Assembly: GCA_030512335.1 (NCBI GenBank)
Contig: JAULSU010000003.1
Location: 2,356,001 to 2,420,000, forward strand
Length of the DNA: 64,000 nt
Reading direction: 5' to 3'
DNA from: Immersiella caudata
Taxonomy: Eukaryota > Ascomycota > Sordariomycetes > Sordariales > Lasiosphaeriaceae
Both the position numbers and the translations under genes were made by a program. Below the pieces are notes generated by a model. The model was not told where the DNA came from. It saw only the letters and a list, made by a program, of their open reading frames with translations, and did not search any database. This document shows, one piece after another, positions 12,551 to 23,591 of this stretch (its first letter is position 1; each line of letters begins with the position of its first letter).

Positions 12551-14161
12551 TCAGAGAGACTGAACAATCTTCTCCAGTCTCTCCACCAAGATATTCGCGT
12601 GCTTCTCCTGGAAGATCAGCATCGGCCTCAACCTGACCGCACTCTGGCCACTTCCACCGATATTGACACCAAACTTCTTCGCTGCCGCCAGGAACTGATC
12701 CCGCTTGGGGTTGTCAAAGGCAATAAATGTGCCCATACCTTTGCCCCTGAGGTTGTCGAATTGACCAGGGTACTTGGAAGCCAGGCCCTCGAGCTTTCCG
12801 AACAAGTAGTCGCCCACCCGTGCCGTATTGTTCACCAGATCCAGCCGCTCGATCTCGTCGATGATAGCCCTGAAGAGAATCGCCCTCGCGGGGTCGCCCA
12901 TCCACGTGTTGAATTGACGGTACGGCTTGTTCGGCCTCAGCTCCGGGTTACCAAAGTAATACCCGGCCGTCTGCGCCTTCTTGCTAAACGTCACCATGTC
13001 GGGAGGGTGGGGAAGATCCCAGTGCTCGTGTGCCCAAAATTTGCCAGTAGCACCGACACCCGTCTGGACTTCGTCAACGATCATCAAGACGTGATGTTTG
13101 CGTGTGATCTCGCGCAGACCGCGGAAGAACTCAGCCGAGGCATGGTTGTCGCCGCCCTCAGACTGGATTGGCTCGACAATAACGGCGCACGGTGGGACAT
13201 GGTAGTTCTTGATGATGTGCTCAACCTCATCAAGGGCAGCCTTCTCGGCAGCGCGATTCTCTTCGACGTGTTGGTCGAGCGGGTACTTGAGGGCGGGAAA
13301 GGTTGCCTGCGGCCAGTCAAAAGCAGGTATATCAAGCTTGTGGATTGGCTTCGACCGAGTCGTTGACAAGGAGCCAAAGAGACGACCGTGGAAGCCGGTC
13401 CTGAAACTCAAAATGCTCAGTTGCGAGGCACCAGGCGACTTGTTGTCCATGGCCGACGACATCTCCTCCTCGGTGAACTCAACATGGGCGCCGCCGCGCT
13501 CCTGTTGCCTCCGCCACATGAAAGCTGCCTTGTACGCCGTCTCATTGGCATCGGACCCAGCCATGGCTGTGAAGACCTGGTCCAGTCCCTTGGGGGCAAC
13601 CTTGAGGATGCCCGACTTGAGAACATCGGCCCAGTCCTTGGGAGGGAAGTTGCCAAGCGCCGGGCGGTTAATCAGTCCGTTGATCATCTCATCGCTGCGC
13701 GCCGTTTTGATCAAAGCCGGATTGTTGTAACCGACAGGGATCGAGGCAATCTGGGCATAGCTGTCCCGGTGGGTTGAAAGCATCAGCCATTGGTCGTACC
13801 ACGGTGCTGAATGGACCTACACATCGAGAAGGACATTGCCATCCGGGTCCGCAATGTAGTTACCCAGACTCTTCTGATAGTCGGTGAGCATGTTCAGACT
13901 ACGAGTGTCGAACACCTCGTTGAGCTCGGCAATGGCAGCCTTGGCATTTGGGCCGGGGATCTCGGTCTTGACAACCGGGCCCTCGGGCTCTCCAGGGAAG
14001 AGCGAGGACATGACGCAGGCGGGGGCCGTGAACCAGCGGCGTTTATGGCGGGGCAGGACGGAGACTGTGGCGGCGGTGGTTCTGGCTCTCGCAACGGAGA
14101 CCGTAGCAGGCGCAGCGGAGCGCAGGACGTTGCAGCCGACTCGCAAAGCTCTTGACACCAT
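12551..14161 (-). CDS. 4-aminobutyrate aminotransferase (GABA transaminase)
   Basis: Two exons (13821-14161 and 12551-13760) give 516 residues. The enzyme is a class-III PLP aminotransferase that moves the amino group of GABA to 2-oxoglutarate, forming succinic semialdehyde in the GABA shunt. Recognisable motifs are the PLP-phosphate loop region GSDANET, the cofactor-binding Asp in IVDEVQTG (about residue 343), and the Schiff-base lysine in FSKKAQ (second Lys, about residue 375). The intron (GTAGGT...GGGACAG, 60 nt) splits the Val codon before YAQIAS. The first 50 residues are rich in Arg, Ala and Ser, lack acidic residues and end near RRWF, which resembles a mitochondrial presequence. A second in-frame ATG (Met51, at 14011) would give a cytosolic form. 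The orthologues are yeast UGA1 and Aspergillus gatA. Confidence 0.95.
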
Positions 14162-15193
14162 GGCGACGGTGCCCTTTGTTCTTATACTGTTGCGTCGGAT
14201 GTGTCTGGACTAACGTTGGGCAGCCAAGCAGGAGCGGGACAGCCAATTGAGTGTGGCAAACCAGAAGGAAGGGCGAAATGCCGTGTCGGCGGTGTCCTGA
14301 GTGATGCAGCAGAAAAACAACACGCCACTGCCTGTTGTGTGTTTGTTGCAAGTGCTAATGGGTATCGCCGGCTTACACACGGCAGGAGCTACCTGATGGT
14401 TTCGGGCGCGCGGATGTGAGCGGGGCTGACGCTCCTCGATAACGTCAGGGAGCCGCCCACCATCCAGTCACGTCAGAAAATGGGATGGTCGAAAGCTATG
14501 TTCCCCATCCGAAGACGAATTGATGAACCTCGCCGACGAAATGCAACTGCAGCGGCTTGGGTGCTGGGGGATTGGGATTTCGAAGTTATGAGCAGCTCTA
14601 CTTGTGCATCCGGTTCGCCACGACCGCTCCCGTGCTCCCCTGCCCAGCTTTTGCGAGGTCGGCCTGCCGCAGAACACCACAAGAACTGCAAAGAGAGGTC
14701 CAACCAGTCGGGGAGAAAGCGCTTCTGTCCCGGAGTCGGGGCCCGCCGAGTCGCACTAGATCGAGGCCGCGTATCAGGCCATCGGGCCTGGTCCTGGCCC
14801 TCCCCGCACCCGAAGATAGCGACATCCAAAGCCCAATAAAAGATTACATGGTGAAACAACAGTCACGCCCGATCAACAGAAAACATCCACCCGCGCCTAG
14901 CCGATACTACCTGCCTGCTCAAACCAGTTATGTGTAAAAAGCCACTGTAATTTGCAGCATCATGCTGCAACACTTCACATCTGCAAACAGCTACCTTCGA
15001 CGCCAAATCCCGGACCTGCCACTATGGCCTTGAAGTTTCCTAAAACCATAACAAAACAAAAAGCGAAGCGCCAAAAGCAAGCAAGACGAGCCCACCGTAT
15101 CCGTACAGAAGAACCTTATGGAAATGGGTATAAGTTCATGCGCATCCTTCAAGTGCGCCCAGCCAGTCAGGAGAGAACTGACGCCTAACATTA
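14162..15193. other. Intergenic region, GABA transaminase promoter / CBF1 3' flank
   Basis: Both flanking genes point left, so this 1.03-kb segment holds the promoter of the transaminase gene and the 3' end of the bHLH gene. No coding sequence is supported. A perfect 8-bp inverted repeat with a single central base (TGCAGCAT-C-ATGCTGCA) lies at 14953-14969. Confidence 0.6.
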
Positions 15194-16136
15194 CTAGCTG
15201 CTGGCGCCCGGCTCCTCCTTCTGAGGCAACTGCAGGCCGGCGCTTTGCGCAAGCTTCTTCCACGCCTCCAATTCCCGGAAGAGACGCTCACACTCATTCT
15301 TGAGCTTGTCGTTGGACTCACTGAGTTCCGCAATGGCTTGCTCGGTCAATAGCTTCTCCAACGTCCACTTCTCAAAGTTCTGAGACTCGTTCTCCTTGAG
15401 TTGCGTGATGAATGCAACCGCCCGCGCAAGGATCTGTCCCTTGTTTTTCTCGCACCCGGGGACCATCTTGGCCAGCTCGTTAATGCCTTCATTGATGGTC
15501 TCGCGGCGGCGGCGCTCCACTGGAAAATGTGTCAGTTTTGCTGAGCTTGAACTTGAACTGCGGCAACGAACCCTCTTTGTGATTATTCTTCCGCATCGCG
15601 TGCCACTCATCCGAGCCTACGGAAGGTTTTGGGTTGTGTGAGCGATAACTCTGCTCCCCCTGGACGCCGTTGGTGGGCAGCGTAGACGGAGCTGCCATGG
15701 GCAGGCCATCAGGCTGGCTGACTGCAGAGGTATTGAATGCGCTGTCATCGTGATGGGAATCCCCTCCTGCCGATGCCGCAAATGTCTCCTCGGTAGTGGG
15801 AGGGACATGCAAGGTGGGATACATGTTGAGCGCCGCAGCAGCCGTACTGGAGGCTGTCGCCGTATCAGCAGCGCTGTTGTGATCTTGGGCGGCCTGGGCG
15901 AGGGCAGTAAAGTCGTCTACGTTGACATGATCCTGGGCAGCCTGTGCAATGCTGACGGTGTCGTCGAGGAAAGACTGCGTGTCGGGATCGGCCACCCCCA
16001 TGGAGGCGGCTGGAGCGCCGCGCTTCCGGCGCGACTCTGGAGACGAGGACTCGGTATTGCGCTTTCGCTTCTGACCAGGTGTGTTGGCGACTTCCGCCGT
16101 GTAATCAGAATGTTCAATACCAACCGTTGCGGCCAT
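15194..16136 (-). CDS. cbf1: bHLH-leucine zipper factor, Cbf1-like
   Basis: Exons 15572-16136 and 15194-15519 give 296 residues. The single 52-nt intron (GTTCGT...TTCCAG) interrupts the basic region, and splicing joins HKE to VERRRRE. The resulting basic helix-loop-helix (about 180-240) carries His186, Glu190 and Arg194, the class-B set that reads CACGTG. A leucine-zipper-like helix follows (about 240-285). The N-terminus has a basic KRKR patch and a duplicated AQAAQDH motif (about 64-86), then a disordered segment. Yeast Cbf1 binds centromere element CDEI and sulphur-metabolism promoters; fungal orthologues act mostly as transcription factors. Two CACGTG sites lie about 1.0 and 1.4 kb upstream of this gene, so autoregulation is possible. 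The family is well supported; centromere function is not shown by sequence. Confidence 0.88.
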
Positions 16137-17099
16137 TCCGGAGATCTGAGGCGGAGATCAAGACTGCTAACCTTGTTAGTGACTGGCGGGTTCGAGCTGC
16201 CATCCTTCAAGACTAGAGGTTCCAAGCGGCGAAGAGCCTTGGCATTGACAAAGAATCAGAGTTGATAGAGACAATGAAACCCCCAAAAAGAAGCCTCGAC
16301 TCGGGTATGCAAGACTCATCACGAGCCGCAATAACGCAAATAGGCTGGCCTCTTACGATGGCTCAAGCGCACATCAGGACAGGCTGGCTGGGTTCAGGCT
16401 CACGTCGTCTGACGAGGTGGCGCTGAGCCGGGCTGGGGGTACCGCGCGTGGCGCGCAAAGTCCCGCATAGTGACCACCTGAGTGCAGTGTGCAGCGGGTT
16501 TGAATTGACGTTTGGGAGCGGGTTGCCAAACGCTGTACAGGGTTATCTCGATGTGGTTATAGGTGTTTTCCACGATAGAGATAGCCGAGGGTTGGGAGAC
16601 AAAGCCACTGGGCGATGTGCTCACTCGCAGCAATGGCCTCGGGGTTGAGGTGGGCTGCGACGGCTGCGACTGCTGCGACTGAGCAAGCAAATTGCGCCGT
16701 CGCGTGCAAGTTCGCCAGCTTTGACAGTCACCAGTCCTGGCCGTCGCGGAGGTATGAAAGGGGCCAGTTTTGCCTCTATTTTGCATCGAGGCTCGACGCC
16801 AAAAGGTTATATCGGAGATCAGGAAGTTGGATTGCCATACCTTCTTTGTCGCTTCGGCCTGGTCTAGGTCGAGGTCATGTGGGAGAACGTGCCCGAAAAC
16901 GTGACGAGACTTTGCGGTTTGGTCAGCGCAAGGGCCTACGGCATTCAAGTGCAAGCAACAAAAAGCATAATAAATGCGTATCTTCTTTTCACCTGCCGGG
17001 ATCGTTCTCATACCTTATCTCAAGTAGCTGATTGTCGGATATGGTTTGCGGAGCTGGTCGGGGGGTCGTCGTCGCGAGAGTTGAATGAGATGGGGAGAC

Positions 17100-17105
17100 C
17101 ACGTG
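17100..17105. promoter_or_regulatory. CACGTG E-box upstream of CBF1
   Basis: CACGTG is preceded on the minus strand by T (TCACGTG), which matches the core RTCACRTG of the CDEI element bound by Cbf1. It lies 964 bp upstream of the CBF1 start codon in the divergent promoter. A second CACGTG lies at 17513. Binding is inferred. Confidence 0.45.
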
Positions 17106-17512
17106 AAGCTGGGTGGGAGGTCAAGAGCACGCGGAAATGGGTGCGCTCGACGCTCGGACCACTTGACACCAAGCATCCCTTTGCCGAAACCAACCAGCCC
17201 GCGAGCCAGTGAGCCAGCCTTCTCAGCACAACGACACAGGCCAATCAGATAGCTGCCTCGTGCTCCTTACCTGCTCTGCCCCTCCATGCAACCTGGGCAC
17301 CAACAGCGTCACTGTTCGTCGTCCGCCGCCGCGCTTCTCGTCTTTTTCGTCGCTTGCGTCCAGCCTCGTCGAGTCGCGGGTATGCAACCGGCGGGTCAAA
17401 TGCACGAGAATCAGCCAGTCATCAGTTCGTCCTCGAAGTGGCTATAACGGCTGCCCTGGGCTATCGGATGGGTAGGAGGAGTGAGTAAGAAGGGATGGAT
17501 GGCAGATTTCAG

Positions 17513-17518
17513 CACGTG
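17513..17518. promoter_or_regulatory. Second CACGTG E-box upstream of CBF1
   Basis: This is an exact CACGTG palindrome about 1.4 kb upstream of the CBF1 start and about 0.7 kb upstream of FYV10. The flanks (AGCACGTGGA) match CDEI less well than the first site. It may act on either gene. Confidence 0.35.
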
Positions 17519-18211
17519 GACGGTCAATGTCATCCAGCCGGAGTCTCCAGGAAAAGGGGGAACCCGAACATCGACTCCTGCCGTTTGTGCGACGAGTTCC
17601 GGAAATGGGCCCTAAAGGCCAAGGAGACATACTGAGTGTATGCTTATTAGCTGTTTGTTGCACCAAGTCCTGCCCGCCATCCCCACCTTGCCGGCGGCCC
17701 AGTTGTGAGACATGAGAGCACATGATATGACTTGCTAGAAAGTGTGACACCTCGTATCACGAGCCCTTTGCGCGTTGTGGTGCCCTGTTCCCACCCCATG
17801 AGGTGTATCCCGTACTCCAGATTTCTCCGGGACTCCAGTCTGAGTCCAATGCGCCAAGCAATGACTATCATCATATGGCTTGCAGAAGGTAAAACAACAA
17901 AAAGTTCTGCCTCTCGGGGAACCAGTACAAAATCGACCATGTAACCTGCCTTGCTGTTTGAGACTACAAGTCAGTGACATGAGAGTAGTGCTGCTAACAC
18001 ACAAAGCCCACCTAGGTGAGGGGTGGGGGCATGGGTCTTACCTTATGCACCTTGACAATGGCAAATCAGGCGCGGGGGCGCCAATTGGTTGGCAGGTCAT
18101 CAACTCCAACGTTGGGATCTCAAACATCGTCACAGCTGTTCGGATAGCCCGCTCATGCAACAAAAATAGCCATAGCAACTCACAGTCTTTTCGAGCTGCG
18201 AGCAACGCATT

Positions 18212-19562
18212 ATGGCAGATCTCGAGGCGTCTAAGATAAACCACGACACTCACCTCCTCCTGGTAAGCTGGTGCCTCATTCGGCGCGACGTCATCCGGAG
18301 CCGCCACAATGCTAACCGACCGCCTTTGCTGACCAGGACCAACCACTGCTCCGACTTCCCTACGAACTCCTGCGGAAAAATTTCCGGTCCGCGCGGTTCG
18401 TCACTGAAAAAGATGCCGAATTCGTAAAGAACAAGCTGGCCGAGACGGCCAAAGGGTCTCTCGACGGCAAATCTCAGCCTGAAGATGTCGTCAAGAATCT
18501 CGATGCCATGATCGCCCGGATGCGCGGGCTCAAGAGGAAGCTCTCAACCTATGCCGATGAAGAGACAAAGCTCTATCGCCAGGTCGACGCCCGCGTCGCC
18601 CATCTTCGGGAGCTTTCCGACATGCACACGGTGGAGGATGTCAAGTATGAGACGTGGTCGCGCCGGCGCCTCGACCGTCTCATGGTCGACTATCTGCTCC
18701 GCCACGGCTACAACGCCTCGGCCGCCGCTCTGGCGGAGGAGCGCGGCATGCAAGATCTCTCAGATATCGATGCTTTTGTGGCCATGAGCCGCATTCGGAC
18801 CTCGTTAGAAAACGGGAGTGTCACCGAAGCCCTAGGGTGGTGCAACGAGAATAAAAAGGGGCTCCGCGAGATGCATGTATGCTTGCCCCTGGTATCATCT
18901 TCGCTTGCTCGCTCACTAATCCCTCCCAGTCCAACCTAGAGTTCATGCTTCGCTGCCAGCAGTTCATCGAGCTGGTGCGCGCTGACTCGCCAAGCAAGCT
19001 GAACGACGCCATCGCCCACGCCAGGAAGTTTTTCCCGCCGTTCAAAGACACCTACCCAACCGAAGTCGCCCAAATGGCCGGTCTCCTGGCCTACCGGCCC
19101 GATACAGAAGTCGAGCCATACGCCGAATGGTACAGCGCTGACCGCTGGATGCGCCTAGCTGGCATCTTCGTCGAAGCGCACAACAAGCTTCTCGGCCTCC
19201 CATCCTTCCCTCTCCTTCACATCGCTCTCTCCTCCGGCTTATCCGCCCTCAAAACCCCGGCGTGTCATGGCAGCCAACCCACAAGCTCTTCACGCCCCGG
19301 CCACAGTACCAGCCTCACCACCAGTGTCTGCCCCATCTGCTCCACCGAACTCAACGAGCTCGCCCGCAACGTGCCCTACGCCCAGCATAGTAAGAGCCAC
19401 GTCGAGAACGACTTACTTCTGCTCCCCAACAACCGCGTCTATGGGAAGGCTCGTCTTGAGGAGTATGCTAATAAGGCCGGCCTGCCCTCCAACCAAGTCA
19501 AAGACCTCGTAACAGGCGAGGTATACCCCCGGGACAAGCTTAAGAAGGTGTACATCACATAG
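18212..19562 (+). CDS. fyv10: GID/CTLH E3 ubiquitin ligase subunit Fyv10/Gid9 (MAEA)
   Basis: Exons 18212-18262, 18337-18876 and 18930-19562 give 407 residues, normal for Pezizomycotina. The protein is one of the two RING-type subunits of the GID (CTLH) ubiquitin ligase, which in yeast degrades gluconeogenic enzymes when glucose returns. The N-terminus reads [20 protein letters not shown] after splicing, a family hallmark. A LisH-like segment follows (VDYLLRHGYNASAAAL), then the CTLH and CRA helices. The C-terminal Gid-type RING begins at CPIC (about 331-334) and continues through ELARNVPYA and LPNNRVYG. Introns are GTAAGC...GACCAG and GTATGC...CCCAG. No expected residue is clearly missing. 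The first exon encodes only 17 residues and would be lost without the splice model. Confidence 0.94.
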
Positions 19563-20395
19563 CGGAGCATCGTGGAAAACAGCATTGGTTTACTCTCTCC
19601 TAAAATTTCCCCTTTTCAGGTTGAAGCATATTCAGGCGTTTCACTGGGATGGGAGCCGGACTCAAGATTGCAGCATGCTGGAATGGACGACACAGTACAG
19701 GTACAGGGAAGGGGATGGCGCTTGGGTGTCTTTCGTAGTTTTGTTCCTTTGAGACAGACATCTTCATGAGAGTGATGCCTGAATGTTCGACTGCAACACT
19801 CCAGCGACTTCAGTTATAGGTTTTCTTCTTCGTTCAACGTGGCTGCGTTAGTATATTTGTCACTTCAAGTGTGCACACTCAAGTTCGACTCAGTGTCGGA
19901 ATCAGCTCTCATTTGATACATAACTGGTACATCTGGATGTGCACCATTATCTTACATATATCATCCGTGTATGAGAACAAAATGTCATGTGGAACATGCA
20001 CGGAATCCCCATTCCACAATCGTAGCACTGAGACGCCAATGACTTGTCCTGGATGAGCGGACCGGCATCAAACAAACCACCACTTTTGTGAATGCGTTTG
20101 TATATTTCCGCTTCCCGCATGGGGGTATTCGCTTACAGACCTTGGTCACCAGCCGATGGGACAAAATAACAAGTCATCGCTAACCCCTGACGACCGAAAC
20201 CATCCCTGGCAGTACCAAGACACCAAAAAACATCTTGTGTAAAGAACTTCAGCTTCCACTCCGTCTGCCTCACCGTCCTCCACTCCTTGCTCCCTCCCGC
20301 CGCGATCCACCGCGCTTTCCCGTGACTAACGAGCTATGAGGGTTCGCATGATAACCAGGGAAGTGTATGGCAATTGTTGGTGGCATTCCGGGATA
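19563..20395. other. Convergent intergenic region (FYV10 / CAF1)
   Basis: This 0.8-kb segment lies between two converging genes. It has short AT-rich patches and no supported gene or repeat. Confidence 0.6.
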
Positions 20396-22054
20396 CTAGC
20401 GCGCGTTCCCTCCAAAGGCAAAATTGCCAAAGACTCCTCCGCCGCCACCCGGGGTCATGGGGCCGAGCGGGCCATTGGTGTTATGTGCCGTGGCTGCTGG
20501 TGTATTCGCGCTGGGAGCAGCGGCACTAATGTTGGGAGTGCTCGGGGTGCCATTCTGGGCGCCGTTGCCGTTGTTCTGCTGCTGGCTCGGAGGGGTGTTC
20601 TCGACCTGATTCACGTGCCCGCTGTTTCCAACGGTCATACCACCGGCTATCCCGTAGTCGGGAATACCAAGACCCCAAATTTTGCCAATATGGTCGTCAC
20701 TGATCTCCCCGTTGAATATGCGCTTGCGCAACTCAAAAAAGACCCTCCCTGTAAGCAAGCTATCCGAGCCTGCCTGGTGGGCTGCGCCGACGCGCTTGAT
20801 CTTCAGAGTCTCGGCGATGTGCTCCAAGCCTGATTTTTGCTCAAATTTTTGAAGGATTTCCGCCGAACCGGGGTCACTGGGCGTTAGAATCCCGTTGTTG
20901 TGCATCTTAATTGCATGTTTCATCAGGTGCTTTACATCGTATGGGGATGGGAAGTAGAGCTTCATCAGCCCATTAAACTCAAGCTCATCGCTAGGAAGCT
21001 GCTTGCAGTATAGGAGTTTGGTGAGGTACCCAAAGTCGTAACCGCCGTGAAAGCTGATCCAGCGGACGTTCTCAAAGCACACCAGCCCTGATGACATCAG
21101 GAGGGAGGCAAATGCGTGAGGGTCAATGCCGTCCCTGTCCAGCGCGGCGAAGTCAATACCTGCCTGCTGAAGAGACTCGATCGAAGTTTGATTGTACATG
21201 TCGTCCGTAAGAGAGAACTTGAAGTTGAACTGCCATGCGTAGGGAAATGGTCCTTGATTGGCAGCACGGCGGCCACCTGCGCTCAAGTTTGCAGAATCGG
21301 TAGAGCTCGGTCGTGCGGGAGGTTGCTCTCCGTCCTCGTCGAACAGCGCAATGCCGATCTGAATCACCCGCAACATATCGACATTCGTCCGCAGACATTG
21401 GTAGTGATAGTCGCTCTTGCCACGGAACCCTCCCATTGGTCGTGAGACAACGCCTGGAAACTCGGTGTCCTGGACAGCACCCGTGTCAGCCATTTAGTAC
21501 CAAACGCGCCGAGTCTCAACTCATACCATAGCAACAAAGGGATACTTCTCAACGAGATCCCTCAGGGCCGCCATCTCCTCTTCCAAGTTGTGCTTCCACA
21601 CTTCGCGTATCCGTCCCTTAGACTGGGCACGACTTCCGTGTTCGGCTACCCCGTGCTGTTGCCCTTGGAGGTGCTGTTGCCCAATTTGGGTGTGCTGAGC
21701 ATGTTGAGCGTGCTGCTGTGCCGCGTGCTGGTGGTGAGGCTGTTGCTGTTGCTGCTGCTGCTGCTGCGGCTGCAGACCACCGCCATGCGCGAAGCCCATG
21801 CGTGCAGCGTGGCTTGCCAGTCCTGAATCGCCGCCGACGTTGAATCCTCCACCGGCATTCAGCCCACCAGCTAGCCCTAGCAGGTTGTTGTTCGCGGAGA
21901 AAGGGTTAACTCCCGAATTAGGGTTCAGATACCCGGGATTGCCACCCATGGGAGGTGGGTGGCTTGACGAGTGCTGCCCATGGCTCTGAAATTGTTGATG
22001 ATATGGCGAGATGGCGTTTGGCCCGCTCTGGTAGCGTGCGAGCGGAGGAGGCAT
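20396..22054 (-). CDS. caf1: CCR4-NOT deadenylase subunit Caf1/Pop2
   Basis: Exons 21527-22054 and 20396-21469 give 533 residues. Caf1 is a DEDD-type 3'-5' ribonuclease that shortens mRNA poly(A) tails within CCR4-NOT. Catalytic residues are visible as D177 and E179 (DTEFPG), D321 (GGYDFGYL) and D412 (GSDSLLT, with H407 just before). The 57-nt intron (GTATGA...TCCAG) falls directly before the catalytic DTE. The N-terminal 170 residues are a Gln/His/Gly-rich disordered tail with a pure Q9 tract followed by many QQH repeats; the C-terminus is also Asn/Gly/Pro-rich. Yeast Pop2 also has a Gln-rich N-terminus. The start is the only upstream ATG in the open frame. The gene diverges from NDUFB3 across 547 bp. 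Confidence 0.95.
21740..21766 (-). repeat. CAG/CAA tract coding Q9 in Caf1
   Basis: Nine consecutive glutamine codons (mainly CAG with two CAA) lie in the disordered N-terminal tail of Caf1. The uninterrupted CAG part is short, but such tracts often vary in length between strains. Confidence 0.9.
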
Positions 22055-22601
22055 CGATTCTTTGGCTTTGTCGCGTCTGCTTGGTTGATTCTGGGGCTGA
22101 AAATGCCCGGCTTCGGGTCGAAGTCGATTGTCTGCTATCTTACCGACTGGTCCCTGACCTGAGTTCTGCGACTTTGCTGTTCGATGTAGGAGGTGGTGGT
22201 ACCATTCCCCGGCGCGGCGGAGGCCTTGTAATCGAGATGCTCTCGCTTCGTTGTGTGGCGGTCGCAATCGAGCGCAGGGCCGTGTAGGCGGATCGGTAAA
22301 TCTCGGCGGTCGATACAAAACTACACTTTGCACGTCGCTAGTGTTTCCGTTGGCGACGGGGTGATATTTTCGTCATGGGGTCGAGGTAAACGCGACTGGC
22401 TTCTCAATTCGGGAGACGGAAGTGAAGGTCAAGTGTTCATCCACGAGGAGTTCGAGATCGACGGCCTGATGTCGCACGGTCTCCTGCGTTACCTAATCAG
22501 CATAAGTGGGTCCTCTGCATCCGACTGGCAACCTCACATCCTAAGTTCGTGAACTGCGCGCTGAGCATCGTCACGATTGACAAGCAATTGCCAGCGCCAC
22601 A
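22055..22601. other. Bidirectional promoter, CAF1 / NDUFB3
   Basis: The two start codons are 547 bp apart and transcription runs outward, so both promoters lie here. The CAF1 frame stays open leftward to about 22333, but has no ATG before 22054. No clear TATA box was found. Confidence 0.6.
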
Positions 22602-23006
22602 ATGTACGCTACCAGGTAAGCTCCTGTCAATGTCGCTGACCGACCAATTGATTGACTAGTGAAACTCGAACAGAATACTACGGGCCGCACAAAACGGCAA
22701 GCCGAACATCACCGGCTTCGACGTCCGCAAGTTCGGCAAAGCCGCCCACGGCGCCCGCTACGATCCCTGGGAGCGGAAGTCTGTCTCCCTTTAACTCCTT
22801 TAACTGGTTTATCAACACTAACTGACCCCATGAGCAGTGAGGCGTGGCGCTACACAGGCCAGTTCTCGAGATTCAACCGGTTCAAGAACGCATTCCCTGG
22901 CCTAGGCATCGCGTCCGTAGCGTTCGCTGGCTATTGCCTCTACGAGCACCTATTTATCAAGGACGAGCACCACCATGCAGAGGGACACGAGGAGGAGCAC
23001 CACTGA
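22602..23006 (+). CDS. NADH:ubiquinone oxidoreductase subunit NDUFB3 (B12)
   Basis: Three exons (22602-22615, 22674-22778, 22838-23006) give 95 residues. The protein is a small accessory subunit of the membrane arm of mitochondrial complex I. The spliced protein starts MYATRILRAAQNGKP, then carries the B12 core NITGFDVRKFG and DPWERNEAWRYTG, one membrane span (FPGLGIASVAFAGYCLYEHL) and a His/Glu-rich C-terminus facing the aqueous side. Exon 1 has only 14 nt. For intron 1 the nearer acceptor (TAG at 22659) gives a wrong frame, so the CAG at 22671-22673 is used. Intron 2 has a GTCTGT donor. The homology of exons 2-3 is clear; the first four residues depend on the tiny exon. Confidence 0.9.
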
Positions 23007-23591
23007 GGCCGGCCTGATGGGTGAAGAGGGGGGGGGGCTGTACATACCGATTGCTGATCGCTCAGCTCAGCACCAGGGACAACGTGTTCTATAGATTTCG
23101 CGCAGGTGTAAATGAAGATTGTAAAAGAAATTCGTTGGTTAAGTATGTCGATGCTGCTTCGGGATGAACACCTTCGTGGCCAAGCGACGTTGATGCCAGG
23201 CCAAAAAGTGACCTTGATGGTAGAAAGATCCAATGGTGACCCGACCTGACCTCACAACTACGCAAGCAATATACGCTAAAGTAAGGAACCACGGCAGTGG
23301 CTCCTTTTATTTCAGAGAAGCTTTATGTGGTGTGGTGGGTATATCCGCAGATTGTTACCATCTCGCTTTACAGTGTATCGCCAACCTTGAGAACAGCACG
23401 CCTAGATGCAAGTGAACCACGACCCTTTGCCCGTTTCCCCGTTTCCCCAAATACCCCCGCCCTTGTGCAATCCAATCTAGGTGAGGCAGCTAAGCCCGAC
23501 ATGCGAAAACCGCCCAAGCGCATAAGCAACAAACCATCCTGCCCGAAGAGAAGGGACAGGAGAGGGCCGCAATTCCCCCGCTCTGAACTCT
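23007..23591. other. Convergent intergenic region (NDUFB3 / coiled-coil gene)
   Basis: This 585-bp segment lies between converging genes and has a G9 run near 23030. No gene is supported. Confidence 0.6.

Larger units (their letters stand above)
16137..18211. other. Intergenic region between divergent CBF1 and FYV10
   Basis: This 2.1-kb divergent promoter region has no supported gene. A 203-codon minus frame at 16400-17011 has no recognisable domain and sits where the CBF1 leader would be. Two CACGTG boxes (17100, 17513) are the only notable sites. Confidence 0.6.

Noticed and set aside
16400..17011. 203-codon minus-strand frame upstream of CBF1
   Set aside because: It has no known domain and no consistent splice partner; it probably lies in the CBF1 promoter or leader.
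22660..22673. Nearer acceptor (TAG at 22659) for NDUFB3 exon 2
   Set aside because: It puts the B12 core out of frame; the CAG at 22671-22673 gives ILRAAQNGKPNITGFD in phase.
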